Assembly (NCBI GenBank): GCA_024635555.1
Contig: JAGXIO010000045.1
Coordinates: 1 to 40,259 of the forward strand
Origin: Saccharicrinis sp.
Lineage (GTDB): Bacteria; Bacteroidota; Bacteroidia; Bacteroidales; Marinilabiliaceae
Length of the DNA stretch: 40,259 nucleotides
Direction: 5' to 3'
In this document: piece after piece, positions 31,113 through 38,978 of the stretch
How positions within the stretch are numbered: position 1 is the stretch's first letter
Layout of the letters: each line of letters opens with the position of its first letter
Made by a program: the position numbers and the translations under genes
Notes under the pieces: model-generated
Seen by the model: the letters and a program-made list of their open reading frames with translations, nothing else
Databases searched by the model: none
What the model was told of the DNA's origin: nothing

Positions 31113-31581
31113 ATATTGCCAGTTGTCAACAATGAACAAAACGAATAGTCGAAATAATAGTAAGTTAAAGGTTTGTAACCCGCTTAAACTTTCTTGATAA
31201 TTAAAATAAATGAAGTCCTCTATCTCTTGCCAAATCATACAGTAAATATTGTGTGCAAAAATGAAGTAACCACATGCAACGAATAAAATGTTTATTTGAC
31301 GCATTTAATGCAACGATAAATTTTAAATGGTTTTTAAATTGTCTGATAAAAAAAATCTGCAAAAGGAATCTGCAGGAGGAAGAAGTACAAATTATGAGTT
31401 AAAAAAAATACCATAGTCAAAACAGTATTAATTTAAAGAGTTGTTGCCCGCTTCATGTTTCTTGTATTTTGACAGGAAAGTACCATTCAGTTGGCTAATA
31501 TTCTTACCCTCACAGTTGTCGGTAATATTGACCTGAGAAACAATTGTTATAAATTTCTTATCTTTGATAAAAATTGATTAT
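31113..31581. other. Accessory spacer with two TTGT-CCCGCTT motifs
   Basis: 469 bases without a gene. TTTGTAACCCGCTT lies at 31172-31185 and TTGTTGCCCGCTTC at 31441-31454; the second is followed by TTTCTTGTATTTTGACAGG, which parallels the spacer at 36268-36305 (TTTTTGTGTACCGTGACAGG). ATGCAACGA occurs near 31273 and near 31309. TATCTTTG at 31559-31566 is a TAnnTTTG -7 box 16 bases before the next ATG, so the antitoxin-toxin pair has its own promoter. Confidence 0.55.
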
Positions 31582-31779
31582 ATGATAGTTGAACGTAAAA
31601 ATAATGAGATTTTGGTGAGATTATCACCTCAAACAAATACTTCCGATTTACAAGATATGTTGGACTATTTGGAGTATAAAGAATTGGTTTCTAAATCAAA
31701 AGCCAAACAAAGTGATATTGATGAATTAGCAAAACAAGTTAATCATTCATTGATGGAGCAGGTTAGAAAGACACGTTAA
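31582..31779 (+). CDS. Antitoxin of a PIN-family toxin-antitoxin module, 65 aa
   Basis: Small protein beginning MIVERKNNEILVRLSPQTN, then DLQDMLDYLEYKELVSKSKAK and a C-terminal helix. I start it at 31582, because the first six residues of the longer frame (from 31564) do not align with the paralogue at 36415, which also starts MILER. About half the residues are identical to that paralogue. The arrangement, a short beta-strand dimerisation part, then helical toxin-binding tail, 12 bases before a PIN protein gene, is that of a type II antitoxin. It probably represses its own promoter, but no operator was identified. Confidence 0.8.
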   Translation: MIVERKNNEILVRLSPQTNTSDLQDMLDYLEYKELVSKSKAKQSDIDELAKQVNHSLMEQVRKTR

Positions 31780-31791
31780 TAAAATCTAACC

Positions 31792-32262
31792 ATGAAATTT
31801 GTTATTGATACAAATATTGTTTTTAGTTCGATACTCAATCCTGATAGTCCAATTGGACAATTAATTCTTAACGGCTCAAAATATTTTAACTTCTTATCGA
31901 TTGATCAATTAAAAAATGAGATTGACAAACATGAGGATAAAATATTAAAAATTAGTGGATTGAGTAAAGCTGATTATGATAGAATTTATGGATTGATAAA
32001 ATCAAAAATAAAATTTGTAAATCAATTATTGATAGATCCTGACAATTATCAAAAAGCCGACGATTTGACAAAAGATATTGATCCTGATGATCTATTATTT
32101 GTAGGACTAACCTTGCAATTGCGATGTAGATTATGGTCTGGAGATAAAAAATTGATAAATGGGCTTCGTAAAAAAGATTTTAAACAAATCATCACAACAG
32201 ATGAATTGTTTCGGATTTATCTAAATAAAGAATTACAAAGAAACATAAAGAGAAAATACTAA
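31792..32262 (+). CDS. PIN-domain toxin, intact copy
   Basis: 156-aa PIN-family ribonuclease-like toxin of the putative toxin-antitoxin system component (PIN_3-like) group. The acidic residues that bind the metal are Asp6 (FVIDTNIV), Glu43 (LKNEIDKHE), an aspartate of DIDPDDLLF (97-100) and Asp118 (WSGDKKL). TTDELF near the end is also shared by the family. The likely target is RNA; expression would halt growth until neutralised by the upstream antitoxin. It is a full-length paralogue of the frameshifted gene at 36618. The two modules flank menD and menB. Confidence 0.88.
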   Translation: MKFVIDTNIVFSSILNPDSPIGQLILNGSKYFNFLSIDQLKNEIDKHEDKILKISGLSKADYDRIYGLIKSKIKFVNQLLIDPDNYQKADDLTKDIDPDDLLFVGLTLQLRCRLWSGDKKLINGLRKKDFKQIITTDELFRIYLNKELQRNIKRKY

Positions 32263-32566
32263 TTCCTACGACCAGCAATGTTTAAAGATACTAGAAGAGG
32301 AAACTGTAATTTAAAAGTCAGCAGCGGACCTTAACTTTCAAGCAATCTGAAACAGTAAATCGCCCGCAAATACCAACTTAGCAAAAACTCAACGTAATCT
32401 TAAGCTTTCTTACGCTAGTCTCTAGTAATCTGTTATTAAGAGCCGCGGGGAGTCGTACTTACTTTATTTTGCGTATAATGAAAGTTACATCTCCATGTTA
32501 AAATGAATGTAATGCTAAGGCATTTTTTCAACTTGTAACTTTCAACTTATAACTATTAAATAAACA
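32263..32566. other. Spacer before menD
   Basis: 304 bases without a gene. Fragments resemble the accessory spacers: GCAGCGGACCTTAACTTTC near 32323 and CGCCCGCAAATACCAACTT near 32362. From about 32527 there is a short degenerate AACTTGTAACTTTCAACTTATAAC stretch (split here as repeats of AACTTNNAAC) before the menD ATG. No perfect -7 box was found for menD. Confidence 0.45.
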
Positions 32567-34264
32567 ATGACAAAAACATTATCCGATAAATCGATAGTAC
32601 AAATTTTAGTGCAACAATGCGTTAAACTAGGGCTTAAAGAAGTGGTTATTTCACCGGGTTCGCGCAATGCACCTTTAACGCTATCGTTTAATGTTTTACC
32701 CGAAATAAAATGCTACACCATTGTGGATGAGCGTAGCGCTGGATTTTTCGCCTTGGGAATGGCACAGCAGCTTAAAAGACCGGTGGCTGTTTTATGCACC
32801 AGCGGTACCGCAGCACTCAATTATGCCCCGGCCGTTGCCGAAGCTTTTTATCAGGAGATTCCCTTGCTTGTTTTAACAGCCGACAGACCAGAGGAATGGG
32901 TTGGACAGGCCGATGGGCAAACCATAAATCAATCGGGCATATTTGCCAATTACGTTCGTTTTCAGCGCGATTTGCCAGTTAATATAAACCATCCCGACGA
33001 CCAATGGTACATTGAGCGCAGTGTTAGCGAAGCTTTTCAAAAAATGGCGTATCCGGTGGCAGGGCCTGCACATATAAACATCCCATTGCGCGAGCCTTTG
33101 TATGGGCGTACCCTGCCTATCCCTTTACTGAAACAACCTTTCCGGAACTTAATACCCGATGCCGTACTCAGCGAAAAACAGTTGAATGAACTGGCACAGC
33201 AATGGAGCTCTGCGGAATCGGTGATGATACTTACGGGGGTGATGATGCCCGATGCTGAGCTTAATCATTCGCTTGTCGAGTTATCCAAAAATGCCAATAC
33301 CGTGGTACTCACCGAAACTACTTCCAATTTAAAAGGGGATAGGTTTATAGAGTGCATCGACAGGCAGGTTTTTAGCATTAACGCGTACGAAACAGCTTCG
33401 TTTAAACCAAGTTTGCTTATTACTTTCGGGGGTCAAATAGTGAGTAAGCAGATTAAAAATGTACTACGTGACTATCCGCCCAAGGCGCATTGGCATATTG
33501 CTCTAAACGATCATGTGATAGATACCTTTCAGCATTTGTCGGTGAATATAAAAATGAAGCCCCACGATTTTTTTAAGCAGATTAACGGTAAAGTAGTCAA
33601 TGCCGATGGTCGCTATCAGCACATGTGGCAACAAAGAAGCGAGAAAAGCAGAAAGATTCATTTGGTTTATGCCAATGAGGTGGGATGGAGCGATTTTAAA
33701 GCCATGGCACATATATTCGCAAATATTCCCGAAGGTACTGTTTTGCATTTGGCCAACAGCACGCCTGTACGTTATGCACAGCTTTTCCAGGACGAAATTA
33801 AGGTAGATACCTTTTCGAACAGAGGTACAAGTGGCATTGACGGAAGTGTAAGCACCGCCGTTGGTTCAGCCATGGTACAAAGCAAACCCAGCATGTTGGT
33901 GACGGGCGATTTGTCCTTTTTTTATGATTCAAACGGATTGTGGAACAAATATTTGAAACCAAATTTTAAGGTGGTGGTTGTAAATAATGGGGGAGGAGGA
34001 ATATTTCGTTTTATCCCCGGCCCAGCAGAAACGGCCGAGTTGGAAGAGTTTTTTGAAGCAAAACATAAGCAATCTGCCAAATATATTGCCAAGGCCTTTG
34101 GGTTAAAATATTTAAGCTGTTCAAATCTGGAAGAGTTAAAATCTGCCTATCAGCAAATGCTAGAAAGCAATGGACAAGCCACACTTTTAGAGGTTTTTAC
34201 TCCAGGCGAACTAAATGGAAAGATATTGCGCAATTATTTTAAATATTTGCAAGCAAACAGGTAG
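32567..34264 (+). CDS. menD: SEPHCHC synthase MenD
   Basis: 565-aa thiamine-diphosphate enzyme that adds a succinyl-semialdehyde unit from 2-oxoglutarate to isochorismate in menaquinone biosynthesis. ISPGSRNAPL (residues 28-37) is the MenD signature; Glu55 in TIVDERSAGFFALG activates the cofactor at the same position as in E. coli. CTSGTAALNYAPAVAEA near 85, and the diphosphate-binding GDLSFFYDSNGLWN...NNGGGGIF segment at about 447-485, complete the fold. Family length is normal. It is the second menaquinone gene, separated from menF by the accessory segment, and is 65 bp upstream of menB. Confidence 0.96.
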   Translation: MTKTLSDKSIVQILVQQCVKLGLKEVVISPGSRNAPLTLSFNVLPEIKCYTIVDERSAGFFALGMAQQLKRPVAVLCTSGTAALNYAPAVAEAFYQEIPLLVLTADRPEEWVGQADGQTINQSGIFANYVRFQRDLPVNINHPDDQWYIERSVSEAFQKMAYPVAGPAHINIPLREPLYGRTLPIPLLKQPFRNLIPDAVLSEKQLNELAQQWSSAESVMILTGVMMPDAELNHSLVELSKNANTVVLTETTSNLKGDRFIECIDRQVFSINAYETASFKPSLLITFGGQIVSKQIKNVLRDYPPKAHWHIALNDHVIDTFQHLSVNIKMKPHDFFKQINGKVVNADGRYQHMWQQRSEKSRKIHLVYANEVGWSDFKAMAHIFANIPEGTVLHLANSTPVRYAQLFQDEIKVDTFSNRGTSGIDGSVSTAVGSAMVQSKPSMLVTGDLSFFYDSNGLWNKYLKPNFKVVVVNNGGGGIFRFIPGPAETAELEEFFEAKHKQSAKYIAKAFGLKYLSCSNLEELKSAYQQMLESNGQATLLEVFTPGELNGKILRNYFKYLQANR

Positions 34265-34329
34265 AGAGTTCCGAACTAAATTTTTAATCACCACATCAAC
34301 ACATCAGCAAATCATTTTAATCTAAAAAT

Positions 34330-35151
34330 ATGAGCAAATATAACTGGAAAACCATAAAAGAATATTCCGACATCAAATTTGATTTTTTTGAGGGAATAGC
34401 CAAGGTAACGATAAACAGACCGGAGGTGTACAATGCCTTTCGTCCAGAAACCATAATGGGAATGCTGGATGCCTTTGAGATTTGTCGCGAGCGGCAGGAT
34501 ATCAATGTGGTAGTGATTACCGGAACCGGCGATAAAGCATTTTGCTCCGGAGGCGACCAAAAAGTGAAAGGCGTGGGCGGATATATTGATGAACAGGGTG
34601 TACCTCGATTAAACGTGCTGGATTTGCACAAAAAAATACGCTCCCTTCCCAAGCCGGTGATAGCCATGGTAAATGGTTATGCCATTGGTGGCGGACATGT
34701 ACTGCACGTGGTTTGCGACCTTACCATCGCTTCCGAGAATGCACGTTTTGGACAAACAGGCCCTAAAGTAGGTAGTTTTGATGCCGGCTTTGGTTCATCC
34801 TATCTGGCTCGTCACGTGGGACAAAAGAAGGCGCGCGAAATATGGTTCCTCTGTGAACAATATACCGCCGAGGAAGCCGAAAGGATGGGCATGGTGAATA
34901 AAGTAGTTCCCCTGGAAAAGCTCGAAGATACCACCGTGGAATGGTGTCGCACCATTATGAAACGCAGTCCACTGGCACTGAGGATGATTAAGCGCGGGCT
35001 CAATGCCGAGTTAGACGGCCAGCACGGCATCATGGAGATGGCCGGCGACGCAACCTTGATGTATTACCTTATGGAGGAAGCACAGGAAGGTAAAAACGCC
35101 TTTCTCGAAAAACGCGATCCCGATTTTGACCAGTTTCCTAAATTTCCGTGA
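34330..35151 (+). CDS. menB: 1,4-dihydroxy-2-naphthoyl-CoA synthase MenB
   Basis: 273-aa crotonase-fold enzyme closing the naphthoquinone ring from o-succinylbenzoyl-CoA. [17 protein letters not shown] near 30, [14 protein letters not shown] near 74 (oxyanion hole and active-site loop), [23 protein letters not shown] near 112 and [19 protein letters not shown] near 140, with the catalytic Asp of SFDAG, are all MenB-specific. The C-terminus [13 protein letters not shown] is typical. menC and menE, the other steps, are not in this window. A terminator follows at 35208-35274. Confidence 0.97.
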   Translation: MSKYNWKTIKEYSDIKFDFFEGIAKVTINRPEVYNAFRPETIMGMLDAFEICRERQDINVVVITGTGDKAFCSGGDQKVKGVGGYIDEQGVPRLNVLDLHKKIRSLPKPVIAMVNGYAIGGGHVLHVVCDLTIASENARFGQTGPKVGSFDAGFGSSYLARHVGQKKAREIWFLCEQYTAEEAERMGMVNKVVPLEKLEDTTVEWCRTIMKRSPLALRMIKRGLNAELDGQHGIMEMAGDATLMYYLMEEAQEGKNAFLEKRDPDFDQFPKFP

Positions 35152-35207
35152 GAGATAAAATAGAATTTTAAATCTTCGTGCTTAGTTAGTAATAAAAACA
35201 ACTATCG

Positions 35208-35274
35208 AATACGTTTTATCAACGCTTGATAACATGCTTAAACATGTGATAGCGTTTGTAAAACGTATTTTTTT
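35208..35274 (+). terminator. Rho-independent terminator of the men operon
   Basis: AATACGTTTTA at 35208 pairs with TAAAACGTATT ending 35269, and AACGCT pairs with AGCGTT inside, with a CATG/CATG pair near the loop; the stem is long and has a few bulges. Seven T (35268-35274) follow on the plus strand. It lies 57 bases after menB and marks the end of the men transcript in this window. Confidence 0.75.
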
Positions 35275-35579
35275 GCAGTTTGTAGGGGCTTATAAATGAT
35301 GACTGAAGGTAATCTGATGTCGAAACAATAGCAAATGCCACTCCCATAAAGCGCTATAGTAATTATAGCTAAGTAATATTAGTGCATAAATCACCCAAGC
35401 CGACTGAAATTTACAAACGCGGAGTAATAAATATTTAAGTAAAATAAAAATCCATTTGCTGATTTGTTGATCTAAAATAATACTATTTTAGCACATGAAT
35501 AGGCTCATACATAATTGAAATAACGACAATACATATGAGGTTATCGAAAAGTTACCTGCTATTATAAAAAAACGACAAT
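35275..35579. other. AT-rich accessory spacer
   Basis: 305 bases without a gene. CTAAAATA at 35472-35479 pairs with TATTTTAG at 35484-35491. AACGACAATA occurs twice (about 35521 and 35571), the second directly at the ATG of the following gene. No clear promoter. Confidence 0.5.
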
Positions 35580-36206
35580 ATGCAAAAAATGACTGAGTCT
35601 GAATTCAAAGAAAAATTAGATGAATACATTAATAGGAGTAATAATTGGACAGACAAAACAATAACCCAATTAGGCTATTCTATTAATTTATTTACCACTA
35701 TTGGAATAGCTTTTTTGGGTTACATCATAACACATAGAGATAAATTTCCGCACTTGAGTTTTTCATGTGATGCGGAGTTTAGTTGGATTTTGACGTTATT
35801 TTTAATAGGCACAATCTCAACTGTTTTTTCAATAGGATTTGGCTTTGCTTCTATACTGAGTCGACTATTTGATTTTAGAATTACACGACATCTTGCTCTT
35901 ACACGAAAGAGATTTCTCGTGAAGAATAAGGAGAAGGCATTTAATGAGAACCGAGTTTTAGGACTTATTGACAGTAGAATAATAGACATTTCTAATGAAA
36001 GGAATTATCCAATTTTCAAAAAGCATATATTTGGAAAACCCGAATTTATTACGGAAAATGATTTTAAGGAATTAAGGGTAATTGACAAGTTTGAGAAATT
36101 AAGGAAAGAATCAAAGATATTAGGAAACTTGACATGGAAATGTCATAAATATCAGATAGGTCTTTTTTTCTTAGGAGTATTAGCATATGGATTGACAATT
36201 TTATGA
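35580..36206 (+). CDS. Hypothetical membrane protein, 208 aa
   Basis: Not recognised. An N-terminal charged helix (MTESEFKEKLDEYINRSN) precedes hydrophobic segments at about 30-48 and 68-95, then a basic, probably cytoplasmic, domain of about 90 residues (FRITRHLALTRKRFLVKNKEKAFNEN...), and a final membrane segment at about 188-206. A start at the ATG 35589 is also possible. It is AT-rich, like the other accessory genes, and its 3' end is followed by the attC-like element at 36222. This layout resembles a gene cassette. Function unknown. Confidence 0.7.
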   Translation: MQKMTESEFKEKLDEYINRSNNWTDKTITQLGYSINLFTTIGIAFLGYIITHRDKFPHLSFSCDAEFSWILTLFLIGTISTVFSIGFGFASILSRLFDFRITRHLALTRKRFLVKNKEKAFNENRVLGLIDSRIIDISNERNYPIFKKHIFGKPEFITENDFKELRVIDKFEKLRKESKILGNLTWKCHKYQIGLFFLGVLAYGLTIL

Positions 36207-36221
36207 TGAAAAATAACAGCA

Positions 36222-36350
36222 GGTAACACACAATATAGCCAATAAGGGTTTCAATGGTATGCGAAGGTTTGTAGCCCGCTTCAACTTTTTGTGTACCGTG
36301 ACAGGTAATCACCCGCAATCCCTTACTGGCCATATTGTCAGCCGTTAGGC
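36222..36350. repeat. attC-like folded spacer ending in GTTAGGC
   Basis: About 129 bases with the arrangement of an integron attC site. The right end is GTTAGGC (36344-36350), matching GTTRRRY. The left end, GGTAAC (36222-36227), is a weak partner. Inside, ACAATATAGCCAATAAGGG (36230-36248) and CCCTTACTGGCCATATTGT (36320-36338) pair with two mismatches over 19 bp. The loop contains TTTGTAGCCCGCTTC (36268-36282). The unpaired spacer is longer on one side, as with extrahelical bases in attC. It directly follows the stop of the gene at 36206 in the same direction. No integrase gene is in the window. Confidence 0.55.
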
Positions 36351-36390
36351 ACAATTTTATTCAAATACCTGTTGGCAAAGTAGAATTTTG

Positions 36391-36398
36391 TACCTTTG
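36391..36398 (+). promoter_or_regulatory. Promoter -7 box of the second antitoxin-toxin module
   Basis: TACCTTTG matches TAnnTTTG and lies 16 bases before the antitoxin ATG, the same spacing as TATCTTTG before the first module (31559-31566). TTG at 36372-36374 is 16 bases upstream, closer than the usual 19. Confidence 0.5.
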
Positions 36399-36414
36399 GA
36401 AAAATTGGTTTGTT

Positions 36415-36618
36415 ATGATACTTGAAAGGACAAATGACGAGATATTGGTAAGATTACCAGCTTATGTTGACTTGACAGAGCTGCAAAACATGCTGGATTA
36501 TCTTGAGTATAAGGAAAATACTGCCAAGACAAAAGCGAAGCAAAAAGATGTTGATGAGCTTTCAAAAACTGTGAATGAAAGCATTTGGAAAAAGATTAAA
36601 GACCAGCGGAAACTTTAA
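36415..36618 (+). CDS. Antitoxin of the second PIN-toxin module, 67 aa
   Basis: Starts MILERTNDEILVRLPAYVD, then LTELQNMLDYLEYKENTAKTKAKQKDVDEL. It is a clear paralogue of the antitoxin at 31582, with the NMLDYLEYKE and KAKQKDxDEL blocks strongly conserved. I use the ATG at 36415; the frame is open to 36388 but those residues lie in the promoter. Its TAA overlaps the toxin ATG by one base (TAATG). Likely type II antitoxin that still needs to be made only if some toxin remains. Intact. Confidence 0.8.
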   Translation: MILERTNDEILVRLPAYVDLTELQNMLDYLEYKENTAKTKAKQKDVDELSKTVNESIWKKIKDQRKL

Positions 36619-37083
36619 TGAAAATCATCATCGACTCAAATATTGTATTTAGTGCAATCCTAAACTCTCAGGGCAAAATTGGCCAACTAATTATCAATGG
36701 CTCAAAGTTCTTCAAATTCTTCACTGTTGGAATATTAAAAGAAGAAATAGAGGAGCATAAAGACAAAATACTATCTATTTCTGGCTTTACCAATCAACAA
36801 TTCAGACAATCTTTTCAATCAATAACAAACCGAATTACATTTGTTGATGAAATCTTAATTTCTGACAAGGATTTTTAAGGCAATTGCTTTAGTTGCTGAC
36901 ATTGACGAAAATGACGCTTTATTTGTAGCCTTAACAAATTACTTGAATGGAAAATTATGGACGCGAGATAAGAAACTGTCTTCAGGACTTAAGAAAAAGG
37001 GGTTTCCAAAGACTATCTCAACAACCGAGTTGTATGAGCAATTCGTAGAAAAACAAATGACTATCCGACGTAGACACAAATAA
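36618..37083 (+). pseudogene. PIN-domain toxin, frameshifted copy
   Basis: The frame from ATG 36618 reads KIIIDSNIVFSAILNSQGKIGQ with Asp6 and Glu43 intact, and stops at 36876-36878 after 86 codons in GATTTTTAAGG. In the next frame from 36877, KAIALVADIDENDALFVAL and LWTRDKKLSSGLKKKG continue the PIN domain to a stop at 37081-37083. Four T in place of five at 36872-36876 would restore one 154-aa protein, colinear with the 156-aa toxin at 31792. As given, the two C-terminal acidic residues are lost and the toxin should be inactive. A sequencing error or slippage-based phase switching is also possible. Confidence 0.82.
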
Positions 37084-37601
37084 AAATTTTGGACAACACA
37101 TACGCATCGTTTTTGGCTTTTCTGATTTGAAGCGTGACACAGAATTACGAACACTCTTTGAACATACCCCAAAAGGGAGCCGTGTACAAACCTCCAAAGC
37201 TTCCCTAAGCAAAAAGGGAGCAAAATACAAACCTCCAAAGCTTCCCCAAGCAAAAAGGAAGCCGTGCCTAAACAGGTAAAGCTTCCCTAAGCAAAAAAGG
37301 AAGCCATGACTAAACCTCCAAACCTTCCCCGGCAAAAAAGGGAGCCATGCCTAAACAGGCAAAGCTTCCCTAAGTAAAAAAGCATCGTGACTAAATACAC
37401 ATTACGAAATACTAAGGCCTAATTCCGTTCGCATTAACTGCAAAAAAGCTTAGCGGTTTAATCATCATCACCACATCCTCATATCCTCACATCCCCAAAT
37501 CCCCAAATCCCCACATCACCATATCCCCACATCCCCACATCATCACATCTGCACATCATCACATCAGCACATCATCACATCATCACATCATCACATCAAC
37601 A
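37084..37601. repeat. Gene-free spacer with two tandem-repeat arrays
   Basis: 518 bases without a gene. At 37171-37396 five units of 40-42 bases, plus a partial sixth, read A-run, GGGAGC or GGAAGC, CNTG, CTAAAC or ACAAAC, AGG or CTCC, AAAGCTTCCC, TAAGC. Several units can fold alone: GGAAGC pairs with GCTTCC and, in units 3 and 5, GCCT pairs with AGGC or AGGT inside. At about 37458-37607 a second array of degenerate CACATCATC and CACATCCCC units, 8-9 bases long, runs to the stop codon of the next gene. Units are contiguous, so this is not a CRISPR array. Confidence 0.8.
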
Positions 37602-37835
37602 TCACATCATACCTTGCTGACTCATCTGAATAAAATGGCTCTGGAAAAACGAGAGGCCTACGATCATCACGATGATAGTCACAAAATAAAGTGCAAACAT
37701 CACGATAATCTTAATCCCTAAAAATTTAAATAGCGATTTCAAATTTAAGAGGGAGGCCTCAATGTTTTTGTTGTCCAGCATTCTTATGGCATCTTGGGCT
37801 TTTGTGGCAAACTTGTACAGAGATAGTAAGGGCAT
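37602..37835 (-). CDS. Small membrane protein, 77 aa
   Basis: Not recognised by name. The N-terminal half (PLLSLYKFATKAQDAIRMLDNKNIEASLLNLKS) is helical and probably cytoplasmic; residues about 36-64 are strongly hydrophobic (FLGIKIIVMFALYFVTIIVMIVGLSFF), long enough for one membrane span. The C-terminal MSQQGMM runs to a TGA that lies inside the CACATC repeat array. The gene is on the minus strand 79 bases after the exbD operon, separated from it by a terminator, so it is probably a separate transcript. The helical N-terminus resembles a short TPR-like hairpin but that is weak. Confidence 0.65.
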   Translation of the reverse strand: MPLLSLYKFATKAQDAIRMLDNKNIEASLLNLKSLFKFLGIKIIVMFALYFVTIIVMIVGLSFFQSHFIQMSQQGMM

Positions 37836-37856
37836 ACCTAATTTTTACATTTAAAA

Positions 37857-37893
37857 GCAAAAAAAAGGGAAACCTTAACGATTTCCCTTTTTT
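37857..37893 (-). terminator. Terminator of the exbB-exbD operon
   Basis: AAAAAAGGGAAA (37861-37872) and TTTCCCTTTTTT (37882-37893) pair perfectly over 12 bases around a nine-base loop. On the minus strand the stem is followed by a run of T (complement of the A run from 37857). It lies 22 bases after the last exbD stop. The hairpin is symmetric, so it would also terminate plus-strand transcripts. Confidence 0.8.
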
Positions 37894-37914
37894 AAAATTA
37901 GTATTGTAAACTTT

Positions 37915-38385
37915 TTAACGCTCTACTTTTTGTCGCGCCGAATAGTTTAATTTAAGTGCTTGAGCTTTACGCAACGCTTGCTTAATATCGGTTATAATTC
38001 CCATTGGGGTATCATAGTCGGCCTTAATAGAGGTAGTCATCTTAGGACGATCATTCTCTTTCATTGCCTCACGCTCTTGTGCGATATAACTTTGAATATC
38101 TCCAACTGTAGCAAACACATCGTTAAGCTGAATACGTGGTTCAGTACCGTACATTTTTTGGTACTGCTTTGTTGGCACACCTACATAAATATAAGTAACC
38201 AAGCTCTTTTTTTCCAATTTGGCTAATTCCGTAGCTTCAGGAGCCTGAATATTAACCTTCATGGTTACTTCCTTCATGGTTGTTGATACCATAAAAAAGA
38301 ACAAGAGCATAAACACGATGTCAGGCAAAGATGCTGTATTAATAGCCGGTTGGTTTCCACTTTTCTTCTTTCTAAACCTTGCCAT
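37915..38385 (-). CDS. exbD: ExbD/TolR-family biopolymer transport protein (second copy)
   Basis: 156-aa inner-membrane protein with one N-terminal span. INTASLPDIVFMLLFFFMVSTTMKE (16-40) holds the conserved membrane aspartate of ExbD, Asp24, needed for proton use. A periplasmic domain of about 110 residues follows (QAPEATELAKLEKKSLVTYIYVG..., TSIKADYDTPMGIITDIKQAL). It works with ExbB to energise a TonB-like partner. It is the last of the four operon genes and lies two bases after the other exbD. Two different ExbD proteins in one operon are common in Bacteroidota. Confidence 0.9.
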   Translation of the reverse strand: MARFRKKKSGNQPAINTASLPDIVFMLLFFFMVSTTMKEVTMKVNIQAPEATELAKLEKKSLVTYIYVGVPTKQYQKMYGTEPRIQLNDVFATVGDIQSYIAQEREAMKENDRPKMTTSIKADYDTPMGIITDIKQALRKAQALKLNYSARQKVER

Positions 38386-38387
38386 AT

Positions 38388-38966
38388 TTATAGTTTTTTC
38401 CCTATGTTTTTAGGTTCTGCCTCCGAAATTCTTTGGGGATAAATTGTACGAATTGCTTTTTGTTGATCATCATTCAGTTGTTCGTAATCTTTATTCCACT
38501 TTCTTCGAGCCAATTCATTTCGGAGCTCGCTATACGCCCTTTGCAGTTCGTTTTGAACCAATAAATATCGGGCATATTGTGTTCCATTGTCATTCTGTAA
38601 AGAAATTACACCTTTTGAAACTTCGTAGAGGCCAAAAAAATCAACCTCCTCTTGTTTAAATTCTGGCATTTTTTCCTCCCTATTGGGATTCATAACAAAT
38701 TCTTTAGCAGCGTCCTTGAGTTCTTCTACCCGCATCGGTTTGCCCTTCACCAACAGTTGGTTTTTACTATTAATAAGAATCGTAAAAACGTTTCTGTCTT
38801 TAATAGGTGGTGGTGGTTCCTGATCTATGGGCACAGGCGGCGGCAATTGCGTCATTAAGCCCGAATCCGTATCCATGGTAGTAGTAACAAGGAAGAATAT
38901 GAGTAGAAGGAACGCTATGTCGGCCATAGAGCCAGCGTTTACTTCAGGTACATCTCTTTTTCCCAT
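38388..38966 (-). CDS. exbD: ExbD/TolR-family biopolymer transport protein (first copy, extended)
   Basis: 192-aa protein with the ExbD span NAGSMADIAFLLLIFFLVTT (residues 10-29), in which Asp16 is the conserved membrane acid. The periplasmic part begins with a proline-rich linker (LPPPVPIDQEPPPPIKD) that fits a reach across the periplasm. It is longer than the second copy because of a C-terminal extension (about 110-192) rich in Glu/Arg/Gln with helical character (LQRAYSELRNELARRKWNKDYEQ). Such an extension is typical of ExbD proteins in Bacteroidota. Same operon and strand, two bases before the second exbD. Confidence 0.9.
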   Translation of the reverse strand: MGKRDVPEVNAGSMADIAFLLLIFFLVTTTMDTDSGLMTQLPPPVPIDQEPPPPIKDRNVFTILINSKNQLLVKGKPMRVEELKDAAKEFVMNPNREEKMPEFKQEEVDFFGLYEVSKGVISLQNDNGTQYARYLLVQNELQRAYSELRNELARRKWNKDYEQLNDDQQKAIRTIYPQRISEAEPKNIGKKL

Positions 38967-38978
38967 AATTATTTTTAC

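Noticed and set aside
36939-37335. ORFs of 104-105 codons on the minus strand over the frameshifted PIN gene and tandem array
   Set aside because: They follow the tandem-repeat period and the antisense of the PIN domain; no independent support.
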